A stretch of DNA of 64,000 nt, from contig NC_018691.1 of the NCBI RefSeq assembly GCF_000300005.1, forward strand, positions 1,116,001-1,180,000. The letters are read 5' to 3'. The translations under genes and the position numbers were made by a program. The notes beneath the pieces were generated by a model. It was not told the origin of the DNA, made no database searches, and worked only from the letters and a program-made list of their open reading frames with translations. Below, piece after piece: positions 1 to 8,820 of the stretch. This DNA comes from Alloalcanivorax dieselolei B5 (GTDB lineage Bacteria; Pseudomonadota; Gammaproteobacteria; Pseudomonadales; Alcanivoracaceae). The first letter of the stretch is position 1; every line of letters begins with the position of its first letter.

Positions 1-701
1 AAGGCGACTTCGGCCAGAGCTACTTCTGGAAGCAGCCGGTGGTGGAGCTGATCCAGGAGCATGCCAAGGTCACCATCATGCTGGCCTTGTTGGCGCTGGT
101 GGTGACTGTGGTGATTGCTTTGCCCCTGGGGATCAGCGCCGCGCTCAGACCCAACAGCTGGGTCGACCGGTTTGCCCTGTCGACGGCGGTGTCGGCCCAG
201 GCGATTCCCAACTTCTGGCTGGGGCTGATGCTGATCATCCTGTTCGCGGTGACCTTCCCGATCTTCCCCGTGTCCGGTGATTCGAGCTGGCGACACTATG
301 TTTTGCCTGCCTTCGTACTGGGAACCAGTTCGGTGCCCGCGGTAATGCGGTTGACCCGTACCGGTTTGCTCGACGTGTTGGGCTCGGACTATATCCGCAC
401 CGCCCGCGCCAAAGGGTTTACCGGCTATCGGTTGATCCTGCGCCAGGCGCTGCGTAATGCGCTGTTGCCCATCGTCAGCGTGCTCGCGGTACAGCTGGGA
501 CACAAACTGGGCGGCTCCATCGTCACCGAATCGGTGTTCAGCATGAACGGTCTGGGCCGGCTGGCGGTGGAGTCCATTTTCAACTCCGACATACCGACCG
601 TGCAGTCCTTGATCCTGCTGTTCGTACTGACCTTCGTGTTGCTCACGCTGGCGGCGGACCTGATCAACGCCTGGCTCGACCCTCGGATCAGGATGGGATG
701 A
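1..701 (+). CDS. ABC transporter permease, DppB/OppB type (5' truncated)
   Basis: Inner-membrane permease of a peptide/opine/nickel-family ABC importer; the reading frame is open from base 3 at the window edge, and the first visible residues (GDFGQSYFWKQPV) match the loop before the second membrane helix of DppB-type proteins, so the N-terminus lies outside. Several hydrophobic helices are visible, and the EAA-type coupling loop (DYIRTARAKGF) that contacts the ATPase lies near position 400. The stop overlaps the next permease start as ATGA, indicating translational coupling. Substrate cannot be read from a permease; the neighbouring hydrolases and lyase suggest a small organic substrate rather than general dipeptides (inference). 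Confidence 0.9.
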   Translation, partial: GDFGQSYFWKQPVVELIQEHAKVTIMLALLALVVTVVIALPLGISAALRPNSWVDRFALSTAVSAQAIPNFWLGLMLIILFAVTFPIFPVSGDSSWRHYVLPAFVLGTSSVPAVMRLTRTGLLDVLGSDYIRTARAKGFTGYRLILRQALRNALLPIVSVLAVQLGHKLGGSIVTESVFSMNGLGRLAVESIFNSDIPTVQSLILLFVLTFVLLTLAADLINAWLDPRIRMG

Positions 702-1633
702 ACATGACAATAACGGAATCCGTTGGCGGCAACGAACTGACATCCGAGGCGGAGCGCGAACAGGCCCAGCTCGGGCTGACGCCAGGGCAAGTGGCGATCA
801 AGCGCGCGCGCCGGCACCCGGGATTGCTGGTGGGCTTTGGCATTCTGCTGGTGATGGCGCTGTTCGCCGTGCTGGCACCCTGGCTGGCGCCTCACGATCC
901 CTATCTGCAGAACCTGTCCTTGCGCCTGCTGCCACCGGCCTGGGTCGAGGGCGGGCAATGGAGCCATGTACTGGGCACCGACCACCTTGGCCGGGACTAC
1001 CTTAGCCGCATCATTTATGGCGCGCGTATTTCCATGATGATCGGCATCGGCGCCGCCACTATCGGCGCGATCATCGGTGTCACGCTCGGCGTGATCGCCG
1101 GTTACTTCGGCGGCTGGCTGGATCAGGCGGTGAACTTTCTGGTGACCTGTCAATTGGCGGTGCCCAGCCTGCTGCTGATCATGGCGCTGGTGTTCGTGAT
1201 CGGCCAATCGATCACGGTGGTGATCTTCGTGATAGGCGCCACTCACTGGGTGTTCTATCTGGTGGTGACGCGCTCCGCCACGTTACGTATTCGCGAGCTG
1301 GATTTCGTCGCCGCCGCCAGCGCCATGGGCTGTAGCCGGTTGCAGATCGCGGTTAAGGAAATCCTGCCCAACCTGCTCAACCAGATCCTGGTGATCTTCA
1401 CCCTGGAAGTGGCGGTGGCGATTCTCAATGAGGCGACGCTGTCGTTCCTGGGGCTGGGGGTGCCGTCACCGACCCCGTCCTGGGGGTTGATGATCGCCGA
1501 AGGCAAGACCGCCATGTTCTTCCAACCCTGGCTGGTGATCCTGCCCGGCATTGCTCTGTTCGTGCTGGTGATTGCCATCAACCTGCTTGGTGATGGCGTT
1601 CGCGATGTCACCGTGACCAACCGGAGAAGCTGA
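698..1633 (+). CDS. ABC transporter permease, DppC/OppC type
   Basis: Second permease (311 aa) of the peptide-type ABC importer. It has the DppC-family N-terminal cytoplasmic stretch, a first membrane helix near residues 45-65, the HVLGTDHLGRDYLSR motif after the periplasmic loop, and a coupling loop (ASAMGCSRLQ) near residue 210. The start overlaps the upstream stop as ATGA; an ATG two codons later is equally possible. The next gene begins one base after its stop. Length and topology are typical of the family, and nothing looks damaged. Confidence 0.9.
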   Translation: MNMTITESVGGNELTSEAEREQAQLGLTPGQVAIKRARRHPGLLVGFGILLVMALFAVLAPWLAPHDPYLQNLSLRLLPPAWVEGGQWSHVLGTDHLGRDYLSRIIYGARISMMIGIGAATIGAIIGVTLGVIAGYFGGWLDQAVNFLVTCQLAVPSLLLIMALVFVIGQSITVVIFVIGATHWVFYLVVTRSATLRIRELDFVAAASAMGCSRLQIAVKEILPNLLNQILVIFTLEVAVAILNEATLSFLGLGVPSPTPSWGLMIAEGKTAMFFQPWLVILPGIALFVLVIAINLLGDGVRDVTVTNRRS

Positions 1634-1634
1634 G

Positions 1635-3719
1635 ATGAGCACCGAATCCTTGTTGGAGATTCGCGATCTGTCGGTGGCGATTCCCACTGAGACCAGCACG
1701 CTCAGGGCGGTACGGGGAGTGGACCTGGAGCTGCGTCGGGGCGAAACCCTCGGCATTGTCGGAGAGTCCGGTTCCGGCAAATCGATGACGGCGCTGGCGC
1801 TGATGAACCTGCTGCCGCCGGCGGCGCGACGCTCGGCGGCGTGCGTCAACTTCGCCGGCACCGATCTGAGCACGGTCAGCGAAAAGGAACTGGCCGGACA
1901 GGTACGCGGCCGCAAGATCGGCATGATCTTTCAGGAGCCGATGACCAGCCTCAACCCGGTCTACTCCATCGGGCGCCAACTGACCGAGGCGATGACCCTG
2001 CACGGTGAGGTGTCCGCCGCGCAGGCGCGGCGACGTGCGATTCAGTTGCTGGAGAAAGTGGGGCTGCCGGATCCGGCCAGTCGCCTCAAGCAGTACCCTC
2101 ACGAGCTGTCCGGCGGCCAGCGCCAGCGCGTAATGATCGCCATGGCATTGATGAACGAACCGGAACTGCTGATCGCCGACGAGCCTACCACGGCACTGGA
2201 CGTGACTATTCAGGCGCAGATTCTGCATCTGCTTCGCGGGCTGCAAACCGAGCTGGGCATGTCGATGATCCTGATCACCCACGATCTGGGCGTGGTGTCC
2301 CGGGCCGCCGATCGTATCGCCGTGATGTACGCCGGTGACATCGTTGAAACCGGCACCACCGGAGAGGTGCTCAATGATCCCCGTCATCCTTATACCCGCA
2401 GGCTGCTGGAATGCGTGCCGGGCTACCGTGAAGCGTCGGCGCGCCGGCTCGGATCGATCCCCGGGGTGGTGCCCGCCATGACCGGTGAGATTCGCGGCTG
2501 CGCTTTCGCCGCGCGCTGCCCCCGTGCGGTGGAAAAGTGCTTCACCGATGCGCCGCCCACCCGACCCCTGGGGCCGGCGCGAGCCTATGTGTGTCACGAT
2601 CCGGAGGAAACCCGGAACCGGTCGTTGCCGGGCGGACACGACGCGGAGCAGGCGCCGGTCACTAAGCCGGCCAAGGAAAGCGTGCTCAACGTGACGGGTG
2701 TCAGCCGCACCTTCTCGGTACGCCGGGGCATGTTTGGCAAACGCAAGTCGCTGCGGGCGCTGGACAACATCAGTCTGGAGATCCGTAAAGGCGAAGTGCT
2801 GGCATTGGTGGGGGAGTCCGGCTGCGGCAAAAGCACTCTGACCCGCACCATCCTGGGTCTGGAAACACCGGACAGCGGCACCGTGACCCTGGCCGGCCGG
2901 CCTGTTGGCGCGCTGCCGCCACGGCAACGGGCGCGCCTGATCCAGCCCATTTTCCAGGACCCGTATTCGTCGCTGAATCCGCGCAAGACCATTGGCGACA
3001 TCATCGGCCGGCCGTTGCAGGTAAACCAGTTGGGTGCCAAGGCGGAACGACGAACCCGGGTGCGGCGCATGATGGAGTTGGTGGGGCTGCCGGCGCGGGT
3101 ATTCAACAGTTTTCCGGATCAACTGTCCGGCGGCCAGCGTCAGCGCGTGGCCATTGCCCGGGCCTTGATTCTGGATCCCGAAATCGTCATTTGCGACGAG
3201 CCCACTTCGGCGTTGGATGTCTCGGTGCAGGCGCAGATTCTGAATTTGCTGCTGGACCTGCGCGATGAACTGGATCTGACCTATCTGTTCGTGACCCACG
3301 ATCTTTCCGTGGTCGCTCACCTGGCCGACCGGGTGGCGGTGATGTATCTGGGCGAAATCGTCGAATGCGGTGATCGCGATCAGGTGCTGACCCACCCCCA
3401 ACACCCCTATACCCGGGCACTGCTGGATTCGGCCCTGAGTATCGCGCCGGAGCTGGACGTCCCCGAGCCGCGTTTGACCGGTGACTTCCCCAATCCCATG
3501 AACCGGCCGGCCGGATGCCCGTTCCATCCACGTTGTCCGCTTGCCGATGCGCAATGCCGCAGCCGTGCGCCGGAAGTGCAGTGGGCCGCCGACGGCACTC
3601 TGGTGAAATGCTGGAAGGCCGGAGACGCCGCTGCCGCTTTCCCCCAGCTCACCGCTGGTCAGACCCCCGAAAACTGGCCAGACCCCCCAATAATAAATAA
3701 AGAGGAATCCGCGCCATGA
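1635..3719 (+). CDS. ABC transporter ATP-binding protein, DppD-DppF fusion
   Basis: A 694-aa protein with two complete nucleotide-binding domains, corresponding to DppD and DppF joined in one chain as in GsiA/YejF-type proteins. Each half has a Walker A (GESGSGKS near residue 43; GESGCGKS near residue 395), an LSGGQRQRV signature, a Walker B followed by DEPT, and a switch histidine (THDL). Each half also carries the C-terminal oligopeptide-transporter extension with clustered cysteines (for example [14 protein letters not shown]), which in relatives binds an iron-sulfur cluster. It powers import through the two upstream permeases. The stop overlaps the next start (ATGA). Confidence 0.92.
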   Translation: MSTESLLEIRDLSVAIPTETSTLRAVRGVDLELRRGETLGIVGESGSGKSMTALALMNLLPPAARRSAACVNFAGTDLSTVSEKELAGQVRGRKIGMIFQEPMTSLNPVYSIGRQLTEAMTLHGEVSAAQARRRAIQLLEKVGLPDPASRLKQYPHELSGGQRQRVMIAMALMNEPELLIADEPTTALDVTIQAQILHLLRGLQTELGMSMILITHDLGVVSRAADRIAVMYAGDIVETGTTGEVLNDPRHPYTRRLLECVPGYREASARRLGSIPGVVPAMTGEIRGCAFAARCPRAVEKCFTDAPPTRPLGPARAYVCHDPEETRNRSLPGGHDAEQAPVTKPAKESVLNVTGVSRTFSVRRGMFGKRKSLRALDNISLEIRKGEVLALVGESGCGKSTLTRTILGLETPDSGTVTLAGRPVGALPPRQRARLIQPIFQDPYSSLNPRKTIGDIIGRPLQVNQLGAKAERRTRVRRMMELVGLPARVFNSFPDQLSGGQRQRVAIARALILDPEIVICDEPTSALDVSVQAQILNLLLDLRDELDLTYLFVTHDLSVVAHLADRVAVMYLGEIVECGDRDQVLTHPQHPYTRALLDSALSIAPELDVPEPRLTGDFPNPMNRPAGCPFHPRCPLADAQCRSRAPEVQWAADGTLVKCWKAGDAAAAFPQLTAGQTPENWPDPPIINKEESAP

Positions 3720-4801
3720 AGAAAAGGCTGATATTGCCCCTCGGATTGATGGCTCTGCTTGCCGCCTGCCAGTCGACGCCGCCGGCACCAATGACGTACT
3801 CGGAGAACACCGAGCAGGAGAGCGTGCAACCGGAAACCTTCGAGCGCTACGGTTCCATCGTGGTACCGGCGGGTACGGCGGAGAAACCGGTGAATATGCG
3901 GCTCTGGTATGCGCGGCCGGATCGCCTCACGGCGGATACGCCGGTGGTGCTGGTGATGCACGGTGGCCGTCGTGACGCGGACAACTATCGGGATTTCTGG
4001 GGGCCTTACGCCAACAAATACAACGTTCTGGTGGTGGCGCCGGAAGTATCGCAAAAGGACTTTCCCACCGGTTGGGGGTATCAGGCCGGTAACTGGGTGT
4101 CGCCGGACTCATCCTCGGTGGATGCCAGCAAGGGGCACCGGAATCCGCCGGAACAATCCTCCTTCGCCGCCGTCAACCGGGCCTTCGACCGGCTGTGCGA
4201 ACGGTTCGGGTTGAACGCCAGCGAATACGACATCTGGGGGCACGGCAGCGGCGCCCAGTTCGTGGCGAGAATGATCATGCTGTATCCGCAGGCCAAGGTG
4301 CGCACGGCGGTAGCCGCCAACTCCGGCACCTATACCTTTCCGGATTGGAGTCTGCCACTGCGCTACGGGCTCAAGAACACCGGCGTCGAGCCGGAGGACC
4401 TGCAAGCGGCTTATGCCCATCACCTGGTCATCATGCTGGGCACCGCCGACAACGATCCCTCGCACCGGCTGCTCAGTCAGCTCGATATCGCCCGGGCCCA
4501 GGGCGCCCATCGCCTGGCCAAGGGCAAGAACTTCCATGCCGCCAACCAGCGTCAGGCGGAAAAGCTGGGGGTGCCCTACAACTGGGAGTTGCGCACGGTG
4601 TACGACATCGGTCATAGCGGCCGCAAGATGTCCGGGCCGGGTGCCCGTTATCTGCTGGCGGGCAAAGCGGAAGAGCCGCTGTTTCCCTTGCGGCGTGACG
4701 AAGCCTCCGGGCAGGACGGCGACGCTGCTCGTCGGGACGGCTCGGAAAAATCGACGGATCTGCTGCGCGGCTCCGGTGACGGTGAAGTGTCGCCGTTCTG
4801 A
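3716..4801 (+). CDS. Lipoprotein alpha/beta hydrolase (poly-ester depolymerase-like)
   Basis: A 361-aa predicted lipoprotein: basic N-terminus, hydrophobic segment and lipobox LAAC with Cys18. The body resembles the LpqC/PHB-depolymerase group of alpha/beta hydrolases: a VVLVMHGGRRD oxyanion-loop region near residue 80, a WGYQAGNW stretch, and a putative nucleophile in WGHGSGAQ near residue 180. The residues around that serine (HGSGA) differ from the classical GxSxG. A late histidine (DIGHSG, near residue 300) could complete a triad. The C-terminal 30 residues are polar and probably disordered. It is coupled to the ABC transporter by ATGA, suggesting it processes the substrate in the periplasm before or after uptake; substrate unknown. 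Confidence 0.75.
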   Translation: MKKRLILPLGLMALLAACQSTPPAPMTYSENTEQESVQPETFERYGSIVVPAGTAEKPVNMRLWYARPDRLTADTPVVLVMHGGRRDADNYRDFWGPYANKYNVLVVAPEVSQKDFPTGWGYQAGNWVSPDSSSVDASKGHRNPPEQSSFAAVNRAFDRLCERFGLNASEYDIWGHGSGAQFVARMIMLYPQAKVRTAVAANSGTYTFPDWSLPLRYGLKNTGVEPEDLQAAYAHHLVIMLGTADNDPSHRLLSQLDIARAQGAHRLAKGKNFHAANQRQAEKLGVPYNWELRTVYDIGHSGRKMSGPGARYLLAGKAEEPLFPLRRDEASGQDGDAARRDGSEKSTDLLRGSGDGEVSPF

Positions 4802-4829
4802 ACCTGACCGTTTCATAGCGAGAGGCATT

Positions 4830-5651
4830 ATGAGCAAGGTGGATCATGGCGAGAGGCGGAACCGCCTTGGCCTGGAACACGGGGGGCTGAGCTTTCTGCA
4901 TGCCGGCCGGGGGGCGCCGGTGGTGCTGTTCCACGGCCTCAACGGCAACGCGGAAAGCTGGCGATACCAGTTGCACGACCTGGCCGACGAGCTGGAAATG
5001 TGGGCCTGGGATGCCCCCGGTTACGGGGATTCCGACATCGCCGGCGAAACCCTGGACGATCTGGCCCGCGTTGCTATCGAGTTCATCAAGCGGATCGTGC
5101 CGGGGCCGGTGAATCTGGTGGGGCACTCCATGGGCGGGTTGGTGGCGATGCGTGTGGCCATGCTGGAACCCGGCCTGGTGCAGCGGTTGGTGCTCTCCTG
5201 TACGCATCCGGGACACGGCCTGAGTGGCGCGGCCGCCTCCGACCAGCGCTACCAGCGACGGCTGCGGGAACTTCAGGAATTGCCCGGCCCGGTTTATGGC
5301 GAACGCCGCGCCCGTGGCATGTTGCCGGCCGACGCCGATCCGGCGGTATTCCGGGAAGTGGCGCGGATCGCCGCCCAGTCCCGGCCGGAAGGCATGGGCC
5401 GGGCCGCCCTGGCGATTCAGCGCGCCAGTCTGCAGGCGGAGTTGAGCAGAATCCGCGCGCCATCGCTGGTGATCACCGGCGATCAGGACAGGGTGGCGCC
5501 GCTGAGCAAGGCCGAGCCGCTGTTGAACGGCATCGCCGATGTACGCCACCTGGCCCTGGACGGGCTCGGCCATGCGCCCTATATGGAAGACCGCCGCCGC
5601 TACAACGCGGCGCTGACTGATTTCCTGCTGCGGCGTGACGCCAGCGGATAA
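4830..5651 (+). CDS. Alpha/beta fold hydrolase
   Basis: A cytoplasmic 273-aa alpha/beta hydrolase of the enol-lactonase/esterase group. It has the VVLFHGLNGNAESW oxyanion segment near residue 30, a classical nucleophile elbow GHSMGG near residue 98, an acid in the GDQD turn near residue 215 and a histidine in LGHAPYMEDR near residue 247. The frame is open much further upstream, inside the lipoprotein gene, but the ATG at 4830 follows a GAGAGG ribosome site and fits the family length. Next to a PcaB-like lyase it is reminiscent of the PcaB/PcaD pair of protocatechuate catabolism, although the remaining pathway genes are absent, so the substrate is left open. Confidence 0.8.
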   Translation: MSKVDHGERRNRLGLEHGGLSFLHAGRGAPVVLFHGLNGNAESWRYQLHDLADELEMWAWDAPGYGDSDIAGETLDDLARVAIEFIKRIVPGPVNLVGHSMGGLVAMRVAMLEPGLVQRLVLSCTHPGHGLSGAAASDQRYQRRLRELQELPGPVYGERRARGMLPADADPAVFREVARIAAQSRPEGMGRAALAIQRASLQAELSRIRAPSLVITGDQDRVAPLSKAEPLLNGIADVRHLALDGLGHAPYMEDRRRYNAALTDFLLRRDASG

Positions 5652-5664
5652 ACAGCGATGAAGA

Positions 5665-5708
5665 GCTGAGAGAAGGGCTGACAGAAGGGCTGACAGAAGG
5701 GCTGAGAG
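5665..5708 (+). repeat. 12-bp tandem repeat covering the ribosome-binding region
   Basis: Three full copies and one partial copy of a 12-bp unit (GCTGASAGAAGG) fill most of the 58-bp gap between the hydrolase stop and the lyase start. Each copy carries a purine-rich AGAAGG that could act as a ribosome site; the last full copy sits nine bases before the ATG at 5710. Confidence 0.85.
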
Positions 5709-5709
5709 T

Positions 5710-7095
5710 ATGACCCAGGCGAATCAGGAAGAACGCGAGAGCCCCGAGGCGCTGTTCGCCATGCCACGGAAAATTCAGGCCTGGCTGGACATCGAAGTGG
5801 CGCTGGCTCGCAGCCAGGCGGAGCTGGGCATGATCCCGCCAGCCGCCGCCGAGGAAATCGCGCGCAAGGGCGATCTTGGTTGCATTGACCTGGACGCGCT
5901 GCTCCGGGACATGGCGCGGACCAAAGCACCGATCGTTTCCCTGGTGCGCTTTCTGGCCGCCGCCTGTGACGGCGATGCGGGAGACTATGTGCATTGGGGC
6001 GCCACCACCCAGAATGTCATGCAGGCCGGGGAAGTCTTGCTGGTACGCGAAGCGCACGGTCGGTTGTTGACGCAATTGGCCGCCGGTCTGGATTCCCTGG
6101 CGGGGCTGGCCGATAACGGCGCCGCGCAGGTGATGGCGGGCCGTACCCAGCGTCGGCACGCTCTACCGATCACCTTCGGTTTCAAAGTGGCGACCTGGAT
6201 TGATGAGCTGCTCCGGCACGAGGAACGCCTGCGTGCCGCGGAGCCCAGAGTGTTCACCCTGGTGTTCGGGGGCGCGGTCGGGGCGAGACATTCGTTTGGC
6301 GACGAAGGGGACGCACTCGGCCGGCGCCTCGCCGGACAGTTGGGCCTGGGCTGCTTCGAGGTGCCAAGCCGGTCGGTGAACGACCACATGGTGGAGTATG
6401 TGTTGCTGCTGGCATTGCTGGCGGCGACCTGTTCCAAGATCGCTCAGGAGCTGTTTGTCCTGATGTCGGAGGAATATGGCGAGGTTTACGAGGAACTGGG
6501 CGATCTGGTGGTGGGCAGCAGCACCATGCCGCAGAAGATCAATCCCAAAATTTCCGTTAACGTCATCGCCGTTGCCGCCCAGTTGCGGGCTCAGGTCAGC
6601 CTGGCGCTGGATGCGGTTCAAGTCAGCCATGAAGGGGACGCGGCTTCCAGCAAAATGCTGTACACCTCCCTGGAAACGGCCTGTCCCCTGGCACTGGAAA
6701 TGATGGCGTCGTTGGTGGAACTGCTGGACAAACTGCGTACCGTTCCGGACAAAATGCGACGGAACCTGGCGCTGACCGGCGGCCTGATCAACAGTGAGAA
6801 CGTGATGATGGAAATGGCGCGTCATGGCATGGGGCGCCAGCGGGCCCATGATCTGGTGCACGCGGCAGCGCTCGAGTCCCTGCGTGATGGCCGGCCATTG
6901 GACCAGGTGCTGGCGGAGGCGCCCGGTGTTGCCGGCGTGATTCAGGCGGCGCAGCTTGGCGCCGCTTTGCAACCGGAACAGTATCTGGGCGATTGCGAGA
7001 AGCTGGCCCGGCAACTGGCCGGCCGGGCGCGCACCCGGTCCAAACGGATCCGCGCCCGAGTCAAAGGCCAGCAGGCGCCGGCACTTGACCGCTGA
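5710..7095 (+). CDS. Adenylosuccinate lyase/PcaB-like family lyase
   Basis: A 461-aa member of the class-II fumarase/aspartase superfamily, whose enzymes cleave C-N or C-O bonds releasing fumarate or catalyse a related cycloisomerisation. It shows the superfamily signature GSSTMPQKINPK near residue 272, an HWGATTQNVMQAG block near residue 95 like that of 3-carboxymuconate cycloisomerase and adenylosuccinate lyase, and an RTQRRHALP block near residue 150. A true purine-pathway PurB is unlikely because the gene sits in a transporter/hydrolase operon. Alternatives include an aminopolycarboxylate or succinyl-amino-acid lyase. The basic C-terminus (RARTRSKRIRARVKG) is unusual for the family. Family assignment is firm, the reaction is not. 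Confidence 0.8.
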   Translation: MTQANQEERESPEALFAMPRKIQAWLDIEVALARSQAELGMIPPAAAEEIARKGDLGCIDLDALLRDMARTKAPIVSLVRFLAAACDGDAGDYVHWGATTQNVMQAGEVLLVREAHGRLLTQLAAGLDSLAGLADNGAAQVMAGRTQRRHALPITFGFKVATWIDELLRHEERLRAAEPRVFTLVFGGAVGARHSFGDEGDALGRRLAGQLGLGCFEVPSRSVNDHMVEYVLLLALLAATCSKIAQELFVLMSEEYGEVYEELGDLVVGSSTMPQKINPKISVNVIAVAAQLRAQVSLALDAVQVSHEGDAASSKMLYTSLETACPLALEMMASLVELLDKLRTVPDKMRRNLALTGGLINSENVMMEMARHGMGRQRAHDLVHAAALESLRDGRPLDQVLAEAPGVAGVIQAAQLGAALQPEQYLGDCEKLARQLAGRARTRSKRIRARVKGQQAPALDR

Positions 7096-7120
7096 ATCCA
7101 TGGTGGTGTCCGCGCTGGAA

Positions 7121-7645
7121 TCAATTCGCCGACAACTGCTCCCGGTAATCGGCTTCCAGTTCAGTGTGCAACGCCCAGAATGACGGCGGCGTGGTTTCTT
7201 TCAGGGCTGCCGCCAGAATCGCCAGATGAGTATGCCAGCCCGTCGCCACGCTGGTTTTTTCCGTGTCGCTCAAGCGCTGATGGGTAATCCGCAGGCGCAC
7301 CTGGTCGTCCTCGGGGGTCAGTTCGAAGGTGACTTCCGAGCCGCCTTCTCCCCAGGTGAACGTCAGCAGGTGTGGGGCTTCGCAGCGGAGAACGGTGCCT
7401 TTGAGCACCGCGCCCTCGGCGTCGGCATGGCGTTTGGGGGCGGTATCGCCGGGTTCCGACAGCTCACTATGATGAAACTCCAGGGTGACCACGCCGCCGA
7501 CGAACAGCCCCATGGGGCCGGCGGCCAGCCAGCGGGCGCGTTTCTCGGACTCGGTCAGATAGGCCCAGATCCTCTCCACCGGACCCGGCAGCAGCCGCTC
7601 CAGTGTCAGAGTATCGGGCTTGGTCAGCTTGGCGTAATCGTCCAT
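7121..7645 (-). CDS. SRPBCC (AHSA1-type) domain protein
   Basis: A 174-aa START-like protein of the Aha1/AHSA1 group; such folds bind hydrophobic ligands in a cavity. Recognisable features are RLLPGPVERIWAYLTESEKRARW at the N-terminal helix-grip, the FTWGE strand near residue 95 and the WHTHLAIL helix near the C-terminus. An open frame extends upstream, but the ATG at 7645 follows an AAGGAGAAC ribosome site. It lies 40 bp downstream of an ArsR-type repressor in the same direction, a very common pairing in which the regulator controls the SRPBCC gene. The ligand is unknown. Confidence 0.85.
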   Translation of the reverse strand: MDDYAKLTKPDTLTLERLLPGPVERIWAYLTESEKRARWLAAGPMGLFVGGVVTLEFHHSELSEPGDTAPKRHADAEGAVLKGTVLRCEAPHLLTFTWGEGGSEVTFELTPEDDQVRLRITHQRLSDTEKTSVATGWHTHLAILAAALKETTPPSFWALHTELEADYREQLSAN

Positions 7646-7685
7646 GGTGTTCTCCTTAAGAGTAGGGCCCGGGTCGGGGTGAAGG

Positions 7686-8015
7686 TCAGTCGCCCTGGCG
7701 CAGAGCCTGTTCCAGAGCGTCCAGCCGTTCATTCCAGAACGCCTGATAATGGCGCAGCCAGTCCATGGCCCCGGCCATGGGGTCGGCGTTCAGCCGGCAG
7801 ACGTGGACGCGCCCCTGCTTTTCCCGGGTCAGCAATCCCGCCTGTTCCAGCGCCTTGATGTGCTTCGAGGCGCCGGCCAGGCTCATCGAGAAAGGCGCCG
7901 CCAGCTCTCCCACCTTGCGCTCGCCTTCGGCGAGCAGTGCCAGCATGGCGCGGCGGGTGGGATCGGCCAGGGCCTGGAAAACGGCATCGAGTGTGTCGGG
8001 TTTATTGTTAACCAT
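7686..8015 (-). CDS. ArsR/SmtB-family winged-helix repressor
   Basis: A 109-aa winged-helix regulator: ALADPTRRAMLALLAEGERKVGELA, then the recognition helix SLAGASKHIKALEQAGL, then the wing EKQGRVHVCRL. It lacks the ELCVCD metal site of metal-sensing ArsR proteins, matching the non-metal SRPBCC-associated branch. The frame is open 12 codons further, but that stretch contains the promoter elements, so ATG 8015 is the start. Predicted transcription begins within about one or two bases of that ATG, so the message is probably leaderless. Two matching palindromes over the promoter imply autorepression. Confidence 0.88.
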   Translation of the reverse strand: MVNNKPDTLDAVFQALADPTRRAMLALLAEGERKVGELAAPFSMSLAGASKHIKALEQAGLLTREKQGRVHVCRLNADPMAGAMDWLRHYQAFWNERLDALEQALRQGD

Positions 8016-8061
8016 GTGGTTGAATATATGGGTGGCCTTTTTGACTGTCAACCAAAAGGTT
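8010..8061 (-). promoter_or_regulatory. arsR promoter with two AACCnnnnGGTT operators
   Basis: On the minus strand there is a perfect -35 TTGACA (8051-8046), a 17-bp spacer and a -10 TATATT (8028-8023), ending seven bases before the arsR ATG. Two palindromes of the same type, AACCATGTGGTT (8010-8021) and AACCAAAAGGTT (8050-8061), lie with centres 40 bp apart. One covers the start site and start codon, the other the -35 edge. This is the expected arrangement for autorepression by the encoded ArsR protein. Confidence 0.75.
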
Positions 8062-8692
8062 AATTATTTTCAGGAAGGCGGCCACTCAAGTGGTCCACAT
8101 CGCAGGTGGCCGGCAGCGCCTTGAGCTGACGCATCAAACCGCCGGCGGTGAGTGCGCCACGTATTGGCGCTCCGGCCTGCCGCAGCCGCTCCGAGCTCCA
8201 GCGGTTGCAGGTCCGGCCCAGCCAGAAGGTGCCCTCGGCCTGGAAGAACAGGCTGGCCCCGTATAAGCCGGGGCCTTCCGTACGTACCGTTCCATCCGTG
8301 TTCCGCTGAAAGTCCGCCGCCAGTGCCCGGGCCAGGCGGTGCCAGTGGTCCGGCGACGGGCACAGAGCCGCCAGATCCTTGTGGGGCAGGTGCGCTGGAT
8401 GCCGCTCCAGGGCCACCACGTGCAGCACGCTGTCGGTGGGCCAGAACAGGGCTTTCAGCAGGCGCGGGACACTGTCGTTGTGCTGATAGAAGTCGGTGTC
8501 GCCCCAGCCGAACTCGTAATAATCGGTATCCGGCAGATGATCGCGCAGAAACCGCAGGTGAGGGTCGAGCTTGTCGGCCGGTATCACCAGGCCGGTGTGC
8601 CAGCGGTGCCGTACCACCAGAAGAGGTTCTTCGTGGTCGGCGTGGGCCGGTACGGCGAGGATCAGCAATACAGTTGCCAACAAGAGCTTCAT
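8060..8692 (-). CDS. DUF2459 family exported protein
   Basis: A 210-aa protein with a cleavable signal peptide (MKLLLATVLLILAVPAHA), so periplasmic. It carries the DUF2459 (TIGR02117) hallmarks: RHRWHTGLVIPADKL just after the signal and YYEFGWGDTDFYQ near residue 70. The family is found near transport or urease-region genes but has no established biochemical function. The start chosen is the signal-peptide methionine at 8692; 22 further codons are open upstream but hydrophilic. The stop ends just where the arsR operator begins, so read-through could reach arsR. Confidence 0.8.
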   Translation of the reverse strand: MKLLLATVLLILAVPAHADHEEPLLVVRHRWHTGLVIPADKLDPHLRFLRDHLPDTDYYEFGWGDTDFYQHNDSVPRLLKALFWPTDSVLHVVALERHPAHLPHKDLAALCPSPDHWHRLARALAADFQRNTDGTVRTEGPGLYGASLFFQAEGTFWLGRTCNRWSSERLRQAGAPIRGALTAGGLMRQLKALPATCDVDHLSGRLPENN

Positions 8693-8820
8693 GATCTCAT
8701 CTCCGTACCGGCGGGTTCCGTTACGGAACGGTCCCATATCAATACTGGAAGACACCAATCCATGGTAGCATCGCCCCGCTTTGTTTCCGTGCGCGTATCT
8801 CTGATTCAGAAAGGCTTGTC

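Noticed and set aside
1608-3791. Long open frame (about 727 codons) on the minus strand opposite the fused ABC ATPase
   Set aside because: It has no family features, is rich in His, Gln, Arg and Gly as expected for antisense of GC-rich coding DNA, and the plus strand encodes an intact ATPase with all motifs.
5710-7095. Calling the lyase PurB or PcaB outright
   Set aside because: The superfamily signature is shared by several enzymes and the operon has no purine or protocatechuate genes.
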